Below are positions 37,301 to 50,300 of a stretch of 64,000 bases of DNA, in pieces. The translations under genes and the position numbers were made by a program. The notes below the pieces were generated by a model. The model was given only the letters and a program-made list of their open reading frames with translations, did no database searches and was not told the origin of the DNA. Origin of the DNA: Bagarius yarrelli (Eukaryota; Chordata; Actinopteri; Siluriformes; Sisoridae); the NCBI GenBank assembly GCA_005784505.1, contig VCAZ01000001.1:13439597-13503596 (forward strand), written 5' to 3'. How positions within the stretch are numbered: the first letter of the stretch is position 1; every line of letters starts with the position of its first letter.

Positions 37301-39496
37301 TATAAATGCCATATAAAGGCCGTATAATGCCATATACTGACCTACTGCATTGCTTTTAATTGTTTTGGAAATGGGCCACTATAAGAGTTTGTGTTATGCT
37401 AAAGGGACATTCATTGCTCTTTGTGGTAGTATCATGGTAGCATGTCTGTATTGGTGGGATGAGTGATGATGATTTTAAAAATTGTTGACCGCTCGGTCGA
37501 CGAATCTGACGAAAGTTTTGCCCACTGATGTCATCTGCTCCCACTCAAGACCGGCAAGGTTTTGGGGTGGGTTCGAAAGCAGGATCTGGGCACTCATCCA
37601 GGACATTTTTAAGTGGAAGCCCTGTTCCTGTTTGGGCAGTGACTCTGGCCCTAGGAAAAATCAGTATATTATGTGTTAATAAGCTTGATAAAATCAAGTT
37701 TCTGAATAAGTTTGGACAATTCTAATTTTAATTAACATAGTAATTATTCATTGCTTTGCTATCTGTTGGTTGCTTCATTCCAGCTTTAATTTTAGTGTTT
37801 ATGAAGAAATTTTTTTTATTGTGAAAATACACCATCTGCTATTTCAGTATTTTCCCTGTCAACTCAATTCACTTACTCAAAGAAAAGTGTCTTTGCTAGT
37901 CCTGACCAAAAAAGACAACATGAGACCAGTTTAAAACATATTTGTGTTGTACCACAAATTAAAAGTAGATTATGGATGTTTATTGAGCGTCATCCGTTAT
38001 TAGTAATTTCTCTTTGTTTTCTCTGAGTGAGTTTATCGTGAACAAGCAAGTCGGTGGGTAGACCGAAGAACACCCCCCCCCTTCCCCCCAGTGTAGTTCT
38101 ACTACAATGTGTCAGAGTAGCCAAGGACCACATACACTATGATTTGTTTAGCTTCCTGGTCACAGGACAGCTGATGCTGTCACTTTAAGCATAACAGTGC
38201 TGGCTAAAGAATATCTGCTATTCAATGTGGTTAGTAAATGAATGAGTCTTTATTCTGTTCAAGGCAGGACACAGGCCCAGTGTTTGACCCTGATGCACCC
38301 CCAGTCCCACTTGCGGAGCTTTGTGCTTTACAACTGGTTTCAACGACTTGTATTCTAAAGAGCCTTTAGTCTAAAAACTCGCCAGCTGCCCTGAACCTCA
38401 GCATCATACGTTGTAGTATGATACGGGCCACATTTATCGCTGACTGCTTTTAACAGCTGTCAAAGTAACTGCTGGAACCCTTCAGGCTTTACACACGTTA
38501 TATGTTACATCGTTCTCTTTTTTCTATATTTTCAAGCAATTCTATAGAATCTGAGACTCTTAAAAATGCAAAGACACCAAATTAGCTATCTGGTTTGACT
38601 GTTAACTATTCTGCCAGTAAACTTGATGACTTTACCAGGGGAACACAATATGCACACACAATAAAACACACTTAAGTTTTCCATTTAGATGCAATTTCAT
38701 GTCTGAAGGCTGTCAGCCAACATCAAAGCTTTACTGCATGGGCTCATTTCAAATGCTAAAACCGTCTGAAGCAGCAAATCCCTGCACAAACACGCTGCGC
38801 TTTGGGGTTTGATTAGCAGCTTAGAAGTTTGATTAAACTTTCAACTAGATAACTACATACACCACTAACAGATTATATACAAAATTTAAAACAATATTCT
38901 TTACTTTATTTGTGATAAATTAGACTTTAAGGCAGGGTTAAATTGGGATTTGGTACGTGTGTCTGTGTGTGTCTCTTTGTATGCAAAGCCTATATACTTA
39001 GATGTAACACAGCTATACAATGTGTCTGCTTTTAAATTTGTTGTCATTTCCATGCATTTGATTTCGTTTGGTAGAGAAATCACATAACAGGATACTCCTT
39101 TCAGTTTTTTGAATAGAAAAGAGACCTGCGAGATAAACATATAGTTTCTCATTCCTTCCTTGGACACTTCAATTTACTTTGAAATCAAATGAATGAAAAC
39201 ACACAGTATTTCTCTCTCTCATTTGTTCAGTTCGGCACATCGTAGATCGAGTCATCAAAAGAAAACAGTGTTCTTTTATAATATGAGTGCAAAACTTTAT
39301 AAAAAAAGACCTAATGTTCTCTTAACATCAGAAGGTAAGAGCAGAAACCATTACACATAATACCCTGTTAATGACGCTACTCTGACATGCTAAAGCTATG
39401 TTAAAGCTAAACTTTAGGGACGGTCCTCATTTATTATCTACTAGAAAGTCACTGCATTAGTTGCATTAGTAAGAATGATAAAGGTGTAAATAAATA

Positions 39497-39660
39497 GTAA
39501 AGTGGTAGCGCAGTGGTTAAGGTGTTGGACTGCTAATTTTAAGATTGGGTTTCTATTCCCAGGACCACCAAGTTATCATGAGGCCTTGTGCTCGTTTGTA
39601 AAAAAGAGATAGGTTGCTCTGGACAAGGACGTCTGCCAAATGTAAAAGTAAATGTAAAGT
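39497..39660 (+). repeat. tRNA-derived SINE
   Basis: Head gtggtagcgcagtggttaag with A box, then ggtttctattcccagg as B box, body with ccaccaag and tgctctggacaaggacgtct, and tail gccaaatgtaaaagtaaatg. Full length in outline. Confidence 0.75.
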
Positions 39661-39730
39661 AAAAATAAACATACCTATAACCTTTAATAGGAAACTTAAA
39701 GAAACGGCCACGTTATCTGTTTTTAAGCCA

Positions 39731-40050
39731 CATAAACTATAGAGAAAAAGTACTGGGACACCTAAAAACATCCTATTCGAAATTTAGTCTTTCTCCTACT
39801 CGTATAATAGGAACAACTTTTTACACTAGATTTTGGAGCGTGATTTCGGATTTGTTTATGCAGCCACAATAGTATTAATGATAAGGAGGTTTGGGGTTCA
39901 GTCGCTGTTTTAGTTCATTTAGTGGGGTTGAGTCAGAGTCAGGATTCTGTACAGGACACTGTAGTTCTTGCACTCCAACCAGAACACAGCATATCCTGGG
40001 GATTTGTGCCCAGGGACATTGTCTTGCTGGAACAGTGTTTGAGTCTTAGT
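39731..40050 (-). mobile_element. Tc1-like transposon fragment, minus orientation
   Basis: Begins actatagagaaaaagtactg, then ggacacct, as a Tc1-type terminus. Then it shares an extended region with 770-1170 (reversed), 6030-6400 and 21405-21600, including gattctgtacaggacac and gctggaacagtgtttgag. No intact frame. Confidence 0.65.
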
Positions 40051-41944
40051 GAAGAAATAATGTTATGTTACAACATACAAGGATATTGATGACAACTGTG
40101 TGTGTTTTCGACTTTGTGGCATAGTTGAGGAAGACACACCTATGTGCAATCAGTCACAATAAGAAAAGAAAAAAAAAAACAGCGGTACTGTAAGTAAGTT
40201 CATCCTAAAAGATAAAATACTTCCCACAAGAAGAAATTGAAGAAAATAAAAATATGAAGCATTTTATGGAAGAATAAAAATAAAAAAAACCCTTTAAATT
40301 GTTTCTTTTTGTTAGAAACGACTTTGTGATGAAGGCAATTGAGTGTTGGATGTAGACTTTGGTCTCTGGTAGAAAGTACATTTCTGTGTCCAAGTCGGAT
40401 TTTTTTTTAAGGGAGTCTGTGGCAATTTGACTAGCCAGTTGGCTCACCTGGGTGAGTTCCAGCTGAAAAAAAGTTGTCAAAATGCTGCAATGTGCAGCAA
40501 ATGCCGTCTGTAGGAAAGAATGACTGCAGCAACTCAGAAGCTTGTTAAAAGCTGACCCAAGACTACTTATATCAATTTCACACGTGTTTATGCGCCATCT
40601 ACTGTTCATTATGCGTGCAGCACCCACTGGGGTTTATGTAATAATACTGTATTTCTAAATTGAAATAAAAATTACTGAATAATAAAACATTCGATAAAAC
40701 ATTTATAAGGTTACAAATTAAATTGTTTTTTTAAAAGGGGAATTTTATTTATTTGTTGTGCAGTACTGACAACATATATCAAGCCTAGATAACAAAAAAT
40801 AAATAAGAACTACACAAAACTAAAAAAAACCCCAAAAAAACCCAACACAACATTTTGCATGTTTATCCAGAATGAAAATAATGCAATATTTCACAAAGAG
40901 GAAAAAAATGGACTGGTTGATAGCTTAAAAATATAAATTCGTCTTTTTTTTTTTTTTTTGGTTATATTTCAATTTTTCATTGGATAACAAAAGATAACAA
41001 TCCCCCCAGGGCTCTGGGAATCCTCGCTTAATGTTATTTTCTACATGAGCCCACTGATAACAAGTGAAAGAATATTTTTAAGGATAATTTGCTGTAATTA
41101 CAGATACTAATTTTTACTCCCAGAAGAAAACTAACCACTACCGTCTACTGTTAACAATATAAAATAGTGATTAATAAATCAATTTTACAGAGTATAATTC
41201 AACTCAAGAGATTTGTGTTCCATGTTTAAATAGATGTATTGACGATTTAATATGTTTAAAGTAAAAAAAAAAAAAATAGTGAACTAAATACATGAGTGAA
41301 AATAGAATTTGAGCTTGTGGAATAAACCAAAATTCTTTAAAATAAAATAAGAAAGAGAGAAATCTCAATCAGCTGGGCAATGTGTACGTGTAGTCCATAG
41401 TTAATAGATTTATAGTTACTGAGGCAATTTAGGCCTAAGCAAGTCCACTGGGCAAATTTTAGGTCTCTTTTATAGCCGATAACTCTGAAACTAAATGCGG
41501 ATGTGGTATATATAACAAAATATAGACAGAAAGTAGAGCTCTTTAAGAAACAAATGTAAAAAAAATAGACAAAGTCACTAAATCATCTAAAATACTTCAG
41601 AACCTTTCAATATAATAGGAAATGTTAAAATAAAAAAATAAAAAAACACTTATGTGAACTGCTTATCAGCACATAGTTTCCTGTGACAAAATCTATGATT
41701 ATAGCCTTGGTTTTAGATAAGCTTCTTTATATGATTTTAATATGGAGGCATTGTTATATAATATTAACCTTAAAATTAAAAAACCCCATGCTGAATCACT
41801 TCCTTTCGGCTTTTGTGATTTATATATTTACAGATGTATTTAGAAATTGTTCTTCAGTGCCTTACATCTTTATTTATTTATTTATTTCACCAAAGCACTG
41901 AGATATATTTTTTTAAATTTTAATGCATTTTAAAATGTTATGAA

Positions 41945-41946
<2 letters not shown>

Positions 41947-41979
<33 letters not shown>
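41947..41979 (+). repeat. T33 homopolymer
   Basis: Uninterrupted T run, on the cspg4-downstream side; on the minus strand an A33 that could be a processed tail or simple expansion. Confidence 0.9.
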
Positions 41980-41982
<3 letters not shown>

Positions 41983-42562
41983 ACTTAGACATATTTCAAT
42001 GAATCATTTTATAAGGAGGAAATGTTCAGTTCATTGTTCATTGAAATAAAAAACAAAAAATTTTGCAAGGTAAACAAAAAAACACAGCATATCATCATTT
42101 GATATGAAAAAAAATGTTCAAAAGTCAGAAAAACTTCAAACATTTCTATAATGTTCATGTCCGAAAGGTCCATTTAAATATAGAAAATTACTTTATCTAA
42201 CTTTTATAAATTGGTTATCTTTCTAAATGACTGAATAAAAAAAATATCAAAACATTTTTACACTGTACAATGTTTGGGTGAAGAACCCGGTGTGATACCT
42301 GATTAGGTTTGGACCCAATGACTGGGTTTATTTATGAGAACTTTGTTTAAATCTGTGTCTATTAATAAAAAGGTGCATAAACCAGTTCTCCATAAACTTG
42401 GTTCTTCATCAGTGTAAATAGGAAGCAAAATCATGTAAGGGTTTACCTGCACTCATCACATGACAATCACTGGAATGAATCAAAAAAATCCTGAATGTAT
42501 TTGAATGTCAATATTCATTAAACATTAATACAGCATGATGGAATAGTCCTAGATTTCTCCTC

Positions 42563-44393
42563 TCATACCCAGTACTGGTTCTTTTTTAGAGCTGGGTTTG
42601 TTGTCCGACAGTGCTGCAGTAATTCAGGATCTGCGTCTTTACACTTTATATTGGTCATGGCGATGTTATTCGCTGGGTCAGTTTTTCGGAAGGTTTCTTG
42701 TGCCACCTCTCCATTTTTAGGCTTGCTGGAAGCATTCTGGACATTGTGCTTTCCTGTTTTGTTGCGACGCACTAGATAGTATGCTAGTACTCCAGCTACG
42801 AGGAGCAAAAGGAGAATAACTAGTATGGGAATAAGGATAGCCCATAGTGAGTTCCGTCTAGAAACAGGGGATTTATGGGAGCTGATAGAGGGTGTGGTGG
42901 AAGCTGCTGTATATGGCCAGTCCTCATCCCCTCTCCGTCTGGCATCAGGTTGGTCTGATTTGCTTGTGTCAGAGTTCGCGGAAGATGTGGGAACCTTAAC
43001 TACTGTAGCATCATAGATCCCTTTTGAATCATAAGGCACTGTCTGAAAGGAAAGAATACACTCCGCTGGTGGAACTCCATGTGCCTTAAGGAGGAAGCGG
43101 GCCTCATCCTTATCTTGATCTTTGTCATGATCCCTGGTGGAGTTCAGGACCTCTAGAGCAACTCGCCCTTCATCAAGATCTCTCTGGGAGAAAGATTCTA
43201 CAGGCTGGCCATCCATAGATCCTCCTCTTCTTACAAGCTTTGCCAACTTTGGCTTCTGAGTCAAGATGAAGGTTGGTGAAGTTTTAGTCTTATTGGCAAG
43301 TGGAGTGGCATCCAACAGCATTCTATCTACCAGAACTGTAGTGCCACGTGGAAGTAAGGGATCCTTGGCAATGTTTACTAAGGGTTTGACTGTAATGTTG
43401 AGGCTGGAGGAAACATTAGCTGCTCTGCTGCGGGCTACAAAGGAAAAACTGTCATTTGAAGAAGTTGACTTGATAAAGCGAACACTAACTCTTCCTTCCA
43501 TAATCTGTTTTTGGGTAAAGGCAGAGGTAGGCTGTCTGTCAACCATTATTACTGCGTACTTGGGAATGTTGTGATTTTATAGATCACTTCTTCATCTGCT
43601 GGCCCTCCTGTGCTTGCTTTTAACATGTCCTCTGTAATGGGAGTCTCATCATCTCCCTGCCTGACTTGGATCTCCTGCGCCTTACTAAGCACAAGTTTCT
43701 TAGCCAGAATGCCGATGCGCAACATGTGTGGTGCTGTCTGGTGTTTTCCATCAGAAACAACAAATTCCATGAAGCCATCAGACAAGCTACCATTACTCAC
43801 AAATGCCACCTTGCCCATGTTTACCTCCTCTTGAGTGAAATGCTCGACCCGGCCCCCAGTAGTCTTGTGGATGATGTGGCCATTAGTAGGGTTCTTTAGG
43901 ATGATGAACCTGACCTCATCTGGTGTACTGTCTTGGTCTATAGTATTGAGGTACTGCTTAGAGAGTATGGTCATAGATCCTTGCAGAGCCTCCAGTATCA
44001 GGTCCAGACTTACTAGCTCTGGAGGGCTGGAGTCCCTTTGCCTGATTGAGATAAGGAAGACCTCCTCCAGCACCACGGTGCCTGGTACAGCTTGCGGAGG
44101 GTGACCTCGAGGGTTCAACCGCACACGGAAGGAAAATTTGTCCGTAGACGCTCCTGAATCATCATGATTGTATTCCAGCTTTCCTTTATTGATATCATCT
44201 TGCATGAAATACGGTGAATCTCGGGGAAGATCATCACCTCCAAGCGTGAGGTGGCCATGGTTGGGGAACTGTCGTACCTCAAAAACGATATCCTGACCTT
44301 CCCGTTTTTCTTGTGGTACACTGCCTAGCAGGTTGGATGCATCCAAAATGGAAACATTGAACACCTTGGATTGCCCCTGCACCACTGACATAC
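42563..44393 (-). CDS. cspg4: cspg4 last exon (CSPG repeats, TM, cytoplasmic tail), frameshifted
   Basis: Begins GMSVVQGQSKVFNVSILDAS after acceptor CACCCAAG and runs in one frame to ITTFPSTQ and a TAA at 43551-43549. Protein homology continues in the next frame: PKYAVIMVDRQPTSAFTQ aligns with human PQYGHLLVGGRPTSAFSQ. Between TTC (43566-43564) and AAG (43561-43559) only two bases stand where three are expected, so one base is missing near 43562-43564. The second part is fully preserved: two more repeats, the transmembrane helix at about 42774-42848, RRNKTGKH, a Pro/Asn tail and C-terminal QYWV. Such preservation favours a sequencing or assembly error, or a very recent mutation. Confidence 0.93.
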
Positions 44394-47300
44394 CTTGGGT
44401 GTAAATACAAAGCAGATCATTGTTAATATAAAGAATACCATGTAAGCTGTTTAGAAATAAACTAAACATATGTAGTTTAGTACCTTTGTTTTTCCACAGC
44501 TGCGAAGACACATTGCGATGGGTTGCGTAGTATGCAACTGTTACAGGAAGGGTGTGTTTAAGCTTTGCTGCTGGTGGTGAGGAGAGCTCAAGTTCTACAG
44601 TGTCTTTTAATGCCCAGAAGGATTCTGGTGGCATCTGGTGTTCATAATACACTGCACCAGCATCCAGCTAAAGGTGAAAAGAAGAACGAAATAATTTTTT
44701 TAATTAATGAAGAAACAGTCATTCAACAATAAATAATGATGATAAAGTGTAAATGTGCTCTGGTTCGATAAATCAGAAGAGCATTAGATCAACCAAAACT
44801 ATCAGTAAATTATCACCACCATAATTTAATTAAAATTTAGTTTAAGGAAAAATCATGGATCTTTTTTTGGCTCAGATCAGTCCAGGTCCACCAAGATAAG
44901 GATGGATTCTCTAATATCATCTCATATCATATCATTGCCTTGCCTAATCCTTGTTTATTAGAAATTATTATCAATTTAATAATAAAAAAACTTAAATCAA
45001 TTAAATTTATATAAATGTGGAACCAAATTTTAGAATATTGAATTGCTTATGAAAAAATATTGAACAAAACAATAAAAACTTACAATTTATTTTTTAGAAA
45101 CCAGGACAATTGCGCATAAATATAAATGCATATAAATAACTTCTGTACTGCCTCGTATTTATTAATATATATTTATTTATAAACCTAAATTAGGTACATT
45201 GCAGATTTATGACTAGTCTATTTAGTCATAACAGTTGTAAAGTAATGAAAATAAAGAACATCCAGCATTATGCTCAGTCCGTCGATTATATGGGTACAAA
45301 CAGACTCATAGCAGGAGAATTTTTTTTCTAAGGGACTGTTCTTAAAAACTCTGAGATCATTATATCCTCAGCTGAACTCTGACCACTTAACATTTAAGCA
45401 AACCACTAAATCCCAGACATAACTAATTTTAAACACAGTGAACCAGTCACACAATTGTGAGACACGCCCACCTCAGTTTGTGTAAATTGGCTGATTTCTT
45501 CAAATTGCCCACTCTGGTTGGGCTTAGTAAGACGTCCGAGTTGGGGAGGCTTAACAAGAGAATAGTGAATATCGTCTCCATCCTCACTGGTCACTGCTCG
45601 CAAGATATCCCTGTTAATGACCTGCCTGGAGCCTGTGACAACCACAAGACAGATAAATTAATTCATTTATTGTTGTACACTTTTGATACATGTGCAGTTG
45701 AGTGCAAAGTTTATTATTTATAACATTTTTAGACATTTAGATCTGATTTCTTTTAGTTTCTATTGTTGAGACCACATTTGTTATTTATTATATACATTTA
45801 TTATTTCTCCACTACAAAATGGTTTACAGTTTACTGCTGAAAAGGCTTTTTTATGCATCATTTTTCATTTTTGTTATCTGTCGATATAAAAAACTGGATG
45901 ACGAGTAATTTCTTATTGCTAAATTCTGAAAAAACAGAGGTGTTAATTATCAGGCCTAAAACACTTAATAGCTGCTCTGTCAATTCTTCGTCATCAGTTA
46001 GAAAACTAGGTGTGCTATTTGTTAGCAATCTCCGAGAGCCACATTACTAGAGCTAGTAAAGCTACATTTAATATTAGTCTGGTGCTGTCGGCACTGCAAA
46101 GACTCCCTATTAAACATCCTATAGATTGTAATTCCTGAGGTTCTTGCTAATTACTTATAAATCCTTGAATGGTTTAGCTCCTCAGTACTTAAGTAAGCTC
46201 TTATCATATTATAGTCCTCCACGTCCATTGCACTCGGGCAATTTGATAAAACCTAGAATAATAAAATCAACTATGGGCAGAAGACCTTTAATTGTCTAGC
46301 GCCCAAACTCTAAAATTATCTACCCAACCTTGTTCCGGAGGCAGACATTTTCTGTCAGTTTAAAACTACATTAAAGTCCCATCTCTTTAACCTGCCTTAC
46401 ACTTTCATCATCCAAATCTGTTAAGGCTGCAATAATCAGGCGAGCTGGAAAAGAGAAAACATTTCCAGTATCACACAAATGTTACATCTTAAGTAGGATG
46501 TCTGTTTCTTTCTTATTCCGAGGTCACTGTCACCACTATAGCCAGTCTGTATCCAGCTCAGATGGTGGATCAGAGTTTGAGCCAATGCTTGAGACAATGA
46601 GCCCCAGAGGCAGATCCCCAGTAAAGACCTTGTCTTCTAGACGGCCAACCGGACAAGACCACGAGAAGCAGAATCTGCACAATCTAATCTTTGCTGCAGC
46701 ATGGAATAATCTTCTGGTTTGTCTGCTCAGAGGAGAACTCGCCCAACTGAGCCTGGCTTCTCCTAAGGTTTTTCTCCTATTCTGTCACCGCTGAAGTTTT
46801 GGTTCCTTTTCCCTCTCGCGTCTGGTTGCTTGCTTTCTAGTTAAACAGAGCTGTTTAAGTGAGTGTTTACTATTGTCCTTGTATTGACACACTAATCTAC
46901 TATTTATTCTTCAAAACTGGTTTGACGCAATCTCTATTGTTAAAAGCGCTATATAAATAAATATCTTTGTGGATATACGATCCTGTCTGTTTTGTTCAGG
47001 GTGTTTACAGTATTGTACTGCATTTATCTTACACTATTGTGTATTTGTACTTTTTGTACGCTTGTTTGTGTTGCACCCTGGTCTTTAAGGAAAAGTCCTA
47101 ATGTATACCAGCTATATAAAGACAACCCTTTAGAAAGAAAAGTTTATTTTAATGTATTATTATTTAAACTAATTACGCTTATAGTTTTTATGGACTGATT
47201 AAAAATATACTTAATAAAATGATTCTTGGCTAATACTGATAAATCCACATATGAGTTGAAATCTATTTGGTCCATACTCGGAACTTAAGTATACTTGGCT

Positions 47301-50300
47301 TTTTGACATATAAATGTATGTTTGAGTGCAGTAATAAAATTACCAGGAAAGACCAGTAGTTCGCCCTGTACTTCCATCAAGATCATCAGTTGCCGGACAG
47401 TAACCACAAAGCGGTGTAGAGGAGATGTGTGGTCTCCATCTGTCACTGTGAAACTAAAGCCACCAGATTCAGATCCTGATGAAATAAAAATTAAATCTTT
47501 GGTTAGACAAACAAATTCTTGACTTAAGTATTTTGAGTCTTGATGTGTATCTGTAGTGTCCTATCCTAAGAATGATGTATCTCTTATAATAAGCCCTGTC
47601 TAAGCTGGGGAAAAACAGTGAAGCTGCATCACAGCACCCCCTTGTGGACTATTTCCCCTAAACAGAATGTCTTAATTTTTTTTTATATTTCACTTTGATC
47701 TGGCAATTAATAATATATTATAGAATAACAATTCCAGCCCCCCACTGAACTGGATGTCTTTATAGACACAACTAGGATATAAAGCACGAGGGGAAATAAT
47801 TTGGAATTGGATGTTCAATCAGGCACATTCGAGACAAATAGTCGGGCCACACGAGAGGTAGGTATTTTTTTGTCAGACGTGCGCCCTCTTGTGACCGTCG
47901 TGCGCTCCTACACCCATATATTAAGCCAAATATTTTTGGCAGTTAACAAAATTTTTGTACTGATTGTCAGCTAATCGCAGAACTGATTAAACAAAATAAA
48001 ATTAACCTCAATAAAAAAAACCATGATTTTTGACGACACATCATGTTGGACTAATTTAAACATGCGCATCTGCATCAGGACGTGTTCGTAATATGTCACC
48101 ATAATGCATTAATTATGCATGCACATGCGGTGACCATATATTTTCTGATTTACAGTTTATGTGCTCTTAAAGCTATATAAGGGAGCGCAAATCTACAATC
48201 TCGCCTAGGGGGCCACCAGAACTTGGGCTGCCCCCTCATACAGGTCTGCTGGTCAGGTGTCAGACTAAATGGGGGGAAGTAGTGGCTCGGTGGTTAAGGT
48301 GTTAGACTAATACCTAAAAGACTGGGGTTCAATTCCCAGCAACACCAAGGCACCACCGCTGGGCCCCTGAGCAAGGCCCTTATAATAATGAGATAAATGT
48401 AAGTTAGCTCTGGATAAGGGTGTCTCCCAAATGCTGTTAATGTAAAACAGCAGCTAAAACATTCTATCTGATAGCAGCTTTAACTTACTATTCTCTTTGT
48501 TAATAAGACTTAAAAACTAAAACACAAATCGAATACTTCACCTATAAATGTATTGAACATGCCATGTCAGTATTAATGTATTAATTCGATTAAACACGTT
48601 AACATAAATCAGTTTTTTTGCCTTACAGGCCTGCACTATTAAAATGAATCAGGACTGCCAACAGAATTCTGCTTATACAGTATGGAAGAATGTGATTTTG
48701 GACGCAGCTACAGTAAAACAATATCCTGACACATGGGGACAACACATGAATCCACAAGTTTTAAAATATATTCAGGTTTTGCCGCCTAATGGTCTGACAG
48801 GGAAGTGTCCCCAGGGTGCCGGATCTGTCATGATAGATTGTCCCTGGTGCAGAGAGGTTTCCAAACAGGCCCAAAAACAACAGCTTTGCATTGCCAGGCC
48901 TATCTGATCAACAACCCTGAATCTTCTCTATTAGACCATCACTGCCATTTAGTGTGCTGTTTTATGGCCAAATTAACCTAGCTAATTAACCACCTAACTA
49001 ACTAACACTGAGTATTGTATTAGCATTTATAGGATGAAGGAGCTCATTCCTGCTATTATAAAATTGCCCATCTAAATTATAATATAAAACATAAAAATAT
49101 GTTCTCAAAAAAAAAAGGAGGGGGGGGGGGTATGTTACACGATCTTATCCTGACTAAATTAATGTGGCATTTTGTTACATGGTGGATGCAAATGTCTATC
49201 AAAAAATTACAAATAGAACTTTTAGGTTTTTTTCAATGTTAGCCAAAAACCTTCCCAGCTAACAATTTTGTGCTTTAGAACTGAAAATAAAACCCTATAA
49301 AATAATAAGAGTATTACATTGAGTAACTGGTTGTCTTTACCTCCTTGTAACATTTTGGGAAAGTCGTTTGTTACAAAAGAAAGGACCAAGCAAATGTTAC
49401 TAATCGGAACATTAGTATTTGATTTCTCCTAAAATCATGTACAAGTTTGTCTGGTAAGTTGTAGCTAGCTTATTTAAAGCTTTTTTGGTAACTAGCCAAC
49501 ATCTACTTCACATGTGATGTATGTGTACGTATTGCTGGATTTGTTTGCCAGCTGTTTGTGTCTTGTTCATGTTCTCTATTTTTCTTACTGTTGTTCAAGC
49601 TGTGTATCAGAACAGTATAAAAATATAAACACGTGATGAGAGATGAGGTGGCCAGATGTGCACAGACTGCTGAGGGACTAGCGCTTATCTGCCTGTCTGT
49701 AACAGACTCCATGTGGAGTTGCAGCCGAGCAGAGGTGTGTCTGGAACTGTTTTTTAAAAAAACAATTCTTTCTATTTCCCACAGACACTTCCGACCAATC
49801 CTATTTGCTTAAGCCCCCTTTTTTGTATTTCTGAAACTTAGCTATAACTATTCCTCAAAACATTTTAAGCACCTGGACCCTGACCTTGATCAAGATGTTA
49901 CTGAGTGCGGTAAGTTTGTTCGATAAGGCTGTATGCACACTCACTATACACATCAATATTCTATTGCCACATGACGTTTATTTCTTACTGCACATAAGCA
50001 TTTTTGAGCTTATTTACATCTTTTGTAAACTGACCTGAAGTATAAAAAGGTGATACACAGCACTGCTACCTTATTACTAACTGACTGTATTCATTTATTT
50101 TATTTTTCAAGAAAAAATGAATATGTATTACCTGCTATCAGAAAGATAAATACTCCTCATTGGCTGAATTGAACAATGGTTAAAAAGGGGTTAATTAATC
50201 AATCAATAAGCGTTTCAGGTTCACTATCATCAACAACCTCAAGTTGTTGTCATAGAAATGGCAAAGAATGCTGAGCATTTACATTTACATTAACAGCATT

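Larger units (their letters stand above)
29046..42562. other. snx33-cspg4 intergenic region, including the cspg4 3' UTR end
   Basis: No convincing exon. It holds a Tc1 transposase relic (31374-31520), a decayed DNA transposon (about 32600-33080), microsatellites (30583-30606 CTAT; 34134-34182 CT; 35198-35240 GT), Tc1-like fragments (34565-34625, 39731-40050), SINE-like pieces (36095-36160, 37200-37300, 39497-39660) and an AT-rich zone with a T33 run (41947-41979). Minus-strand sequence just below 42563 must be the cspg4 3' UTR, with unknown end. Confidence 0.65.

Noticed and set aside
39497..39560. tRNA-like head as a tRNA gene
   Set aside because: The acceptor stem does not pair and the sequence continues into a SINE body shared with other copies.
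43549..43561. Very short intron explaining the cspg4 frame change
   Set aside because: No GT/AG pair at workable spacing exists, and both flanks align directly with human protein except for one missing base.
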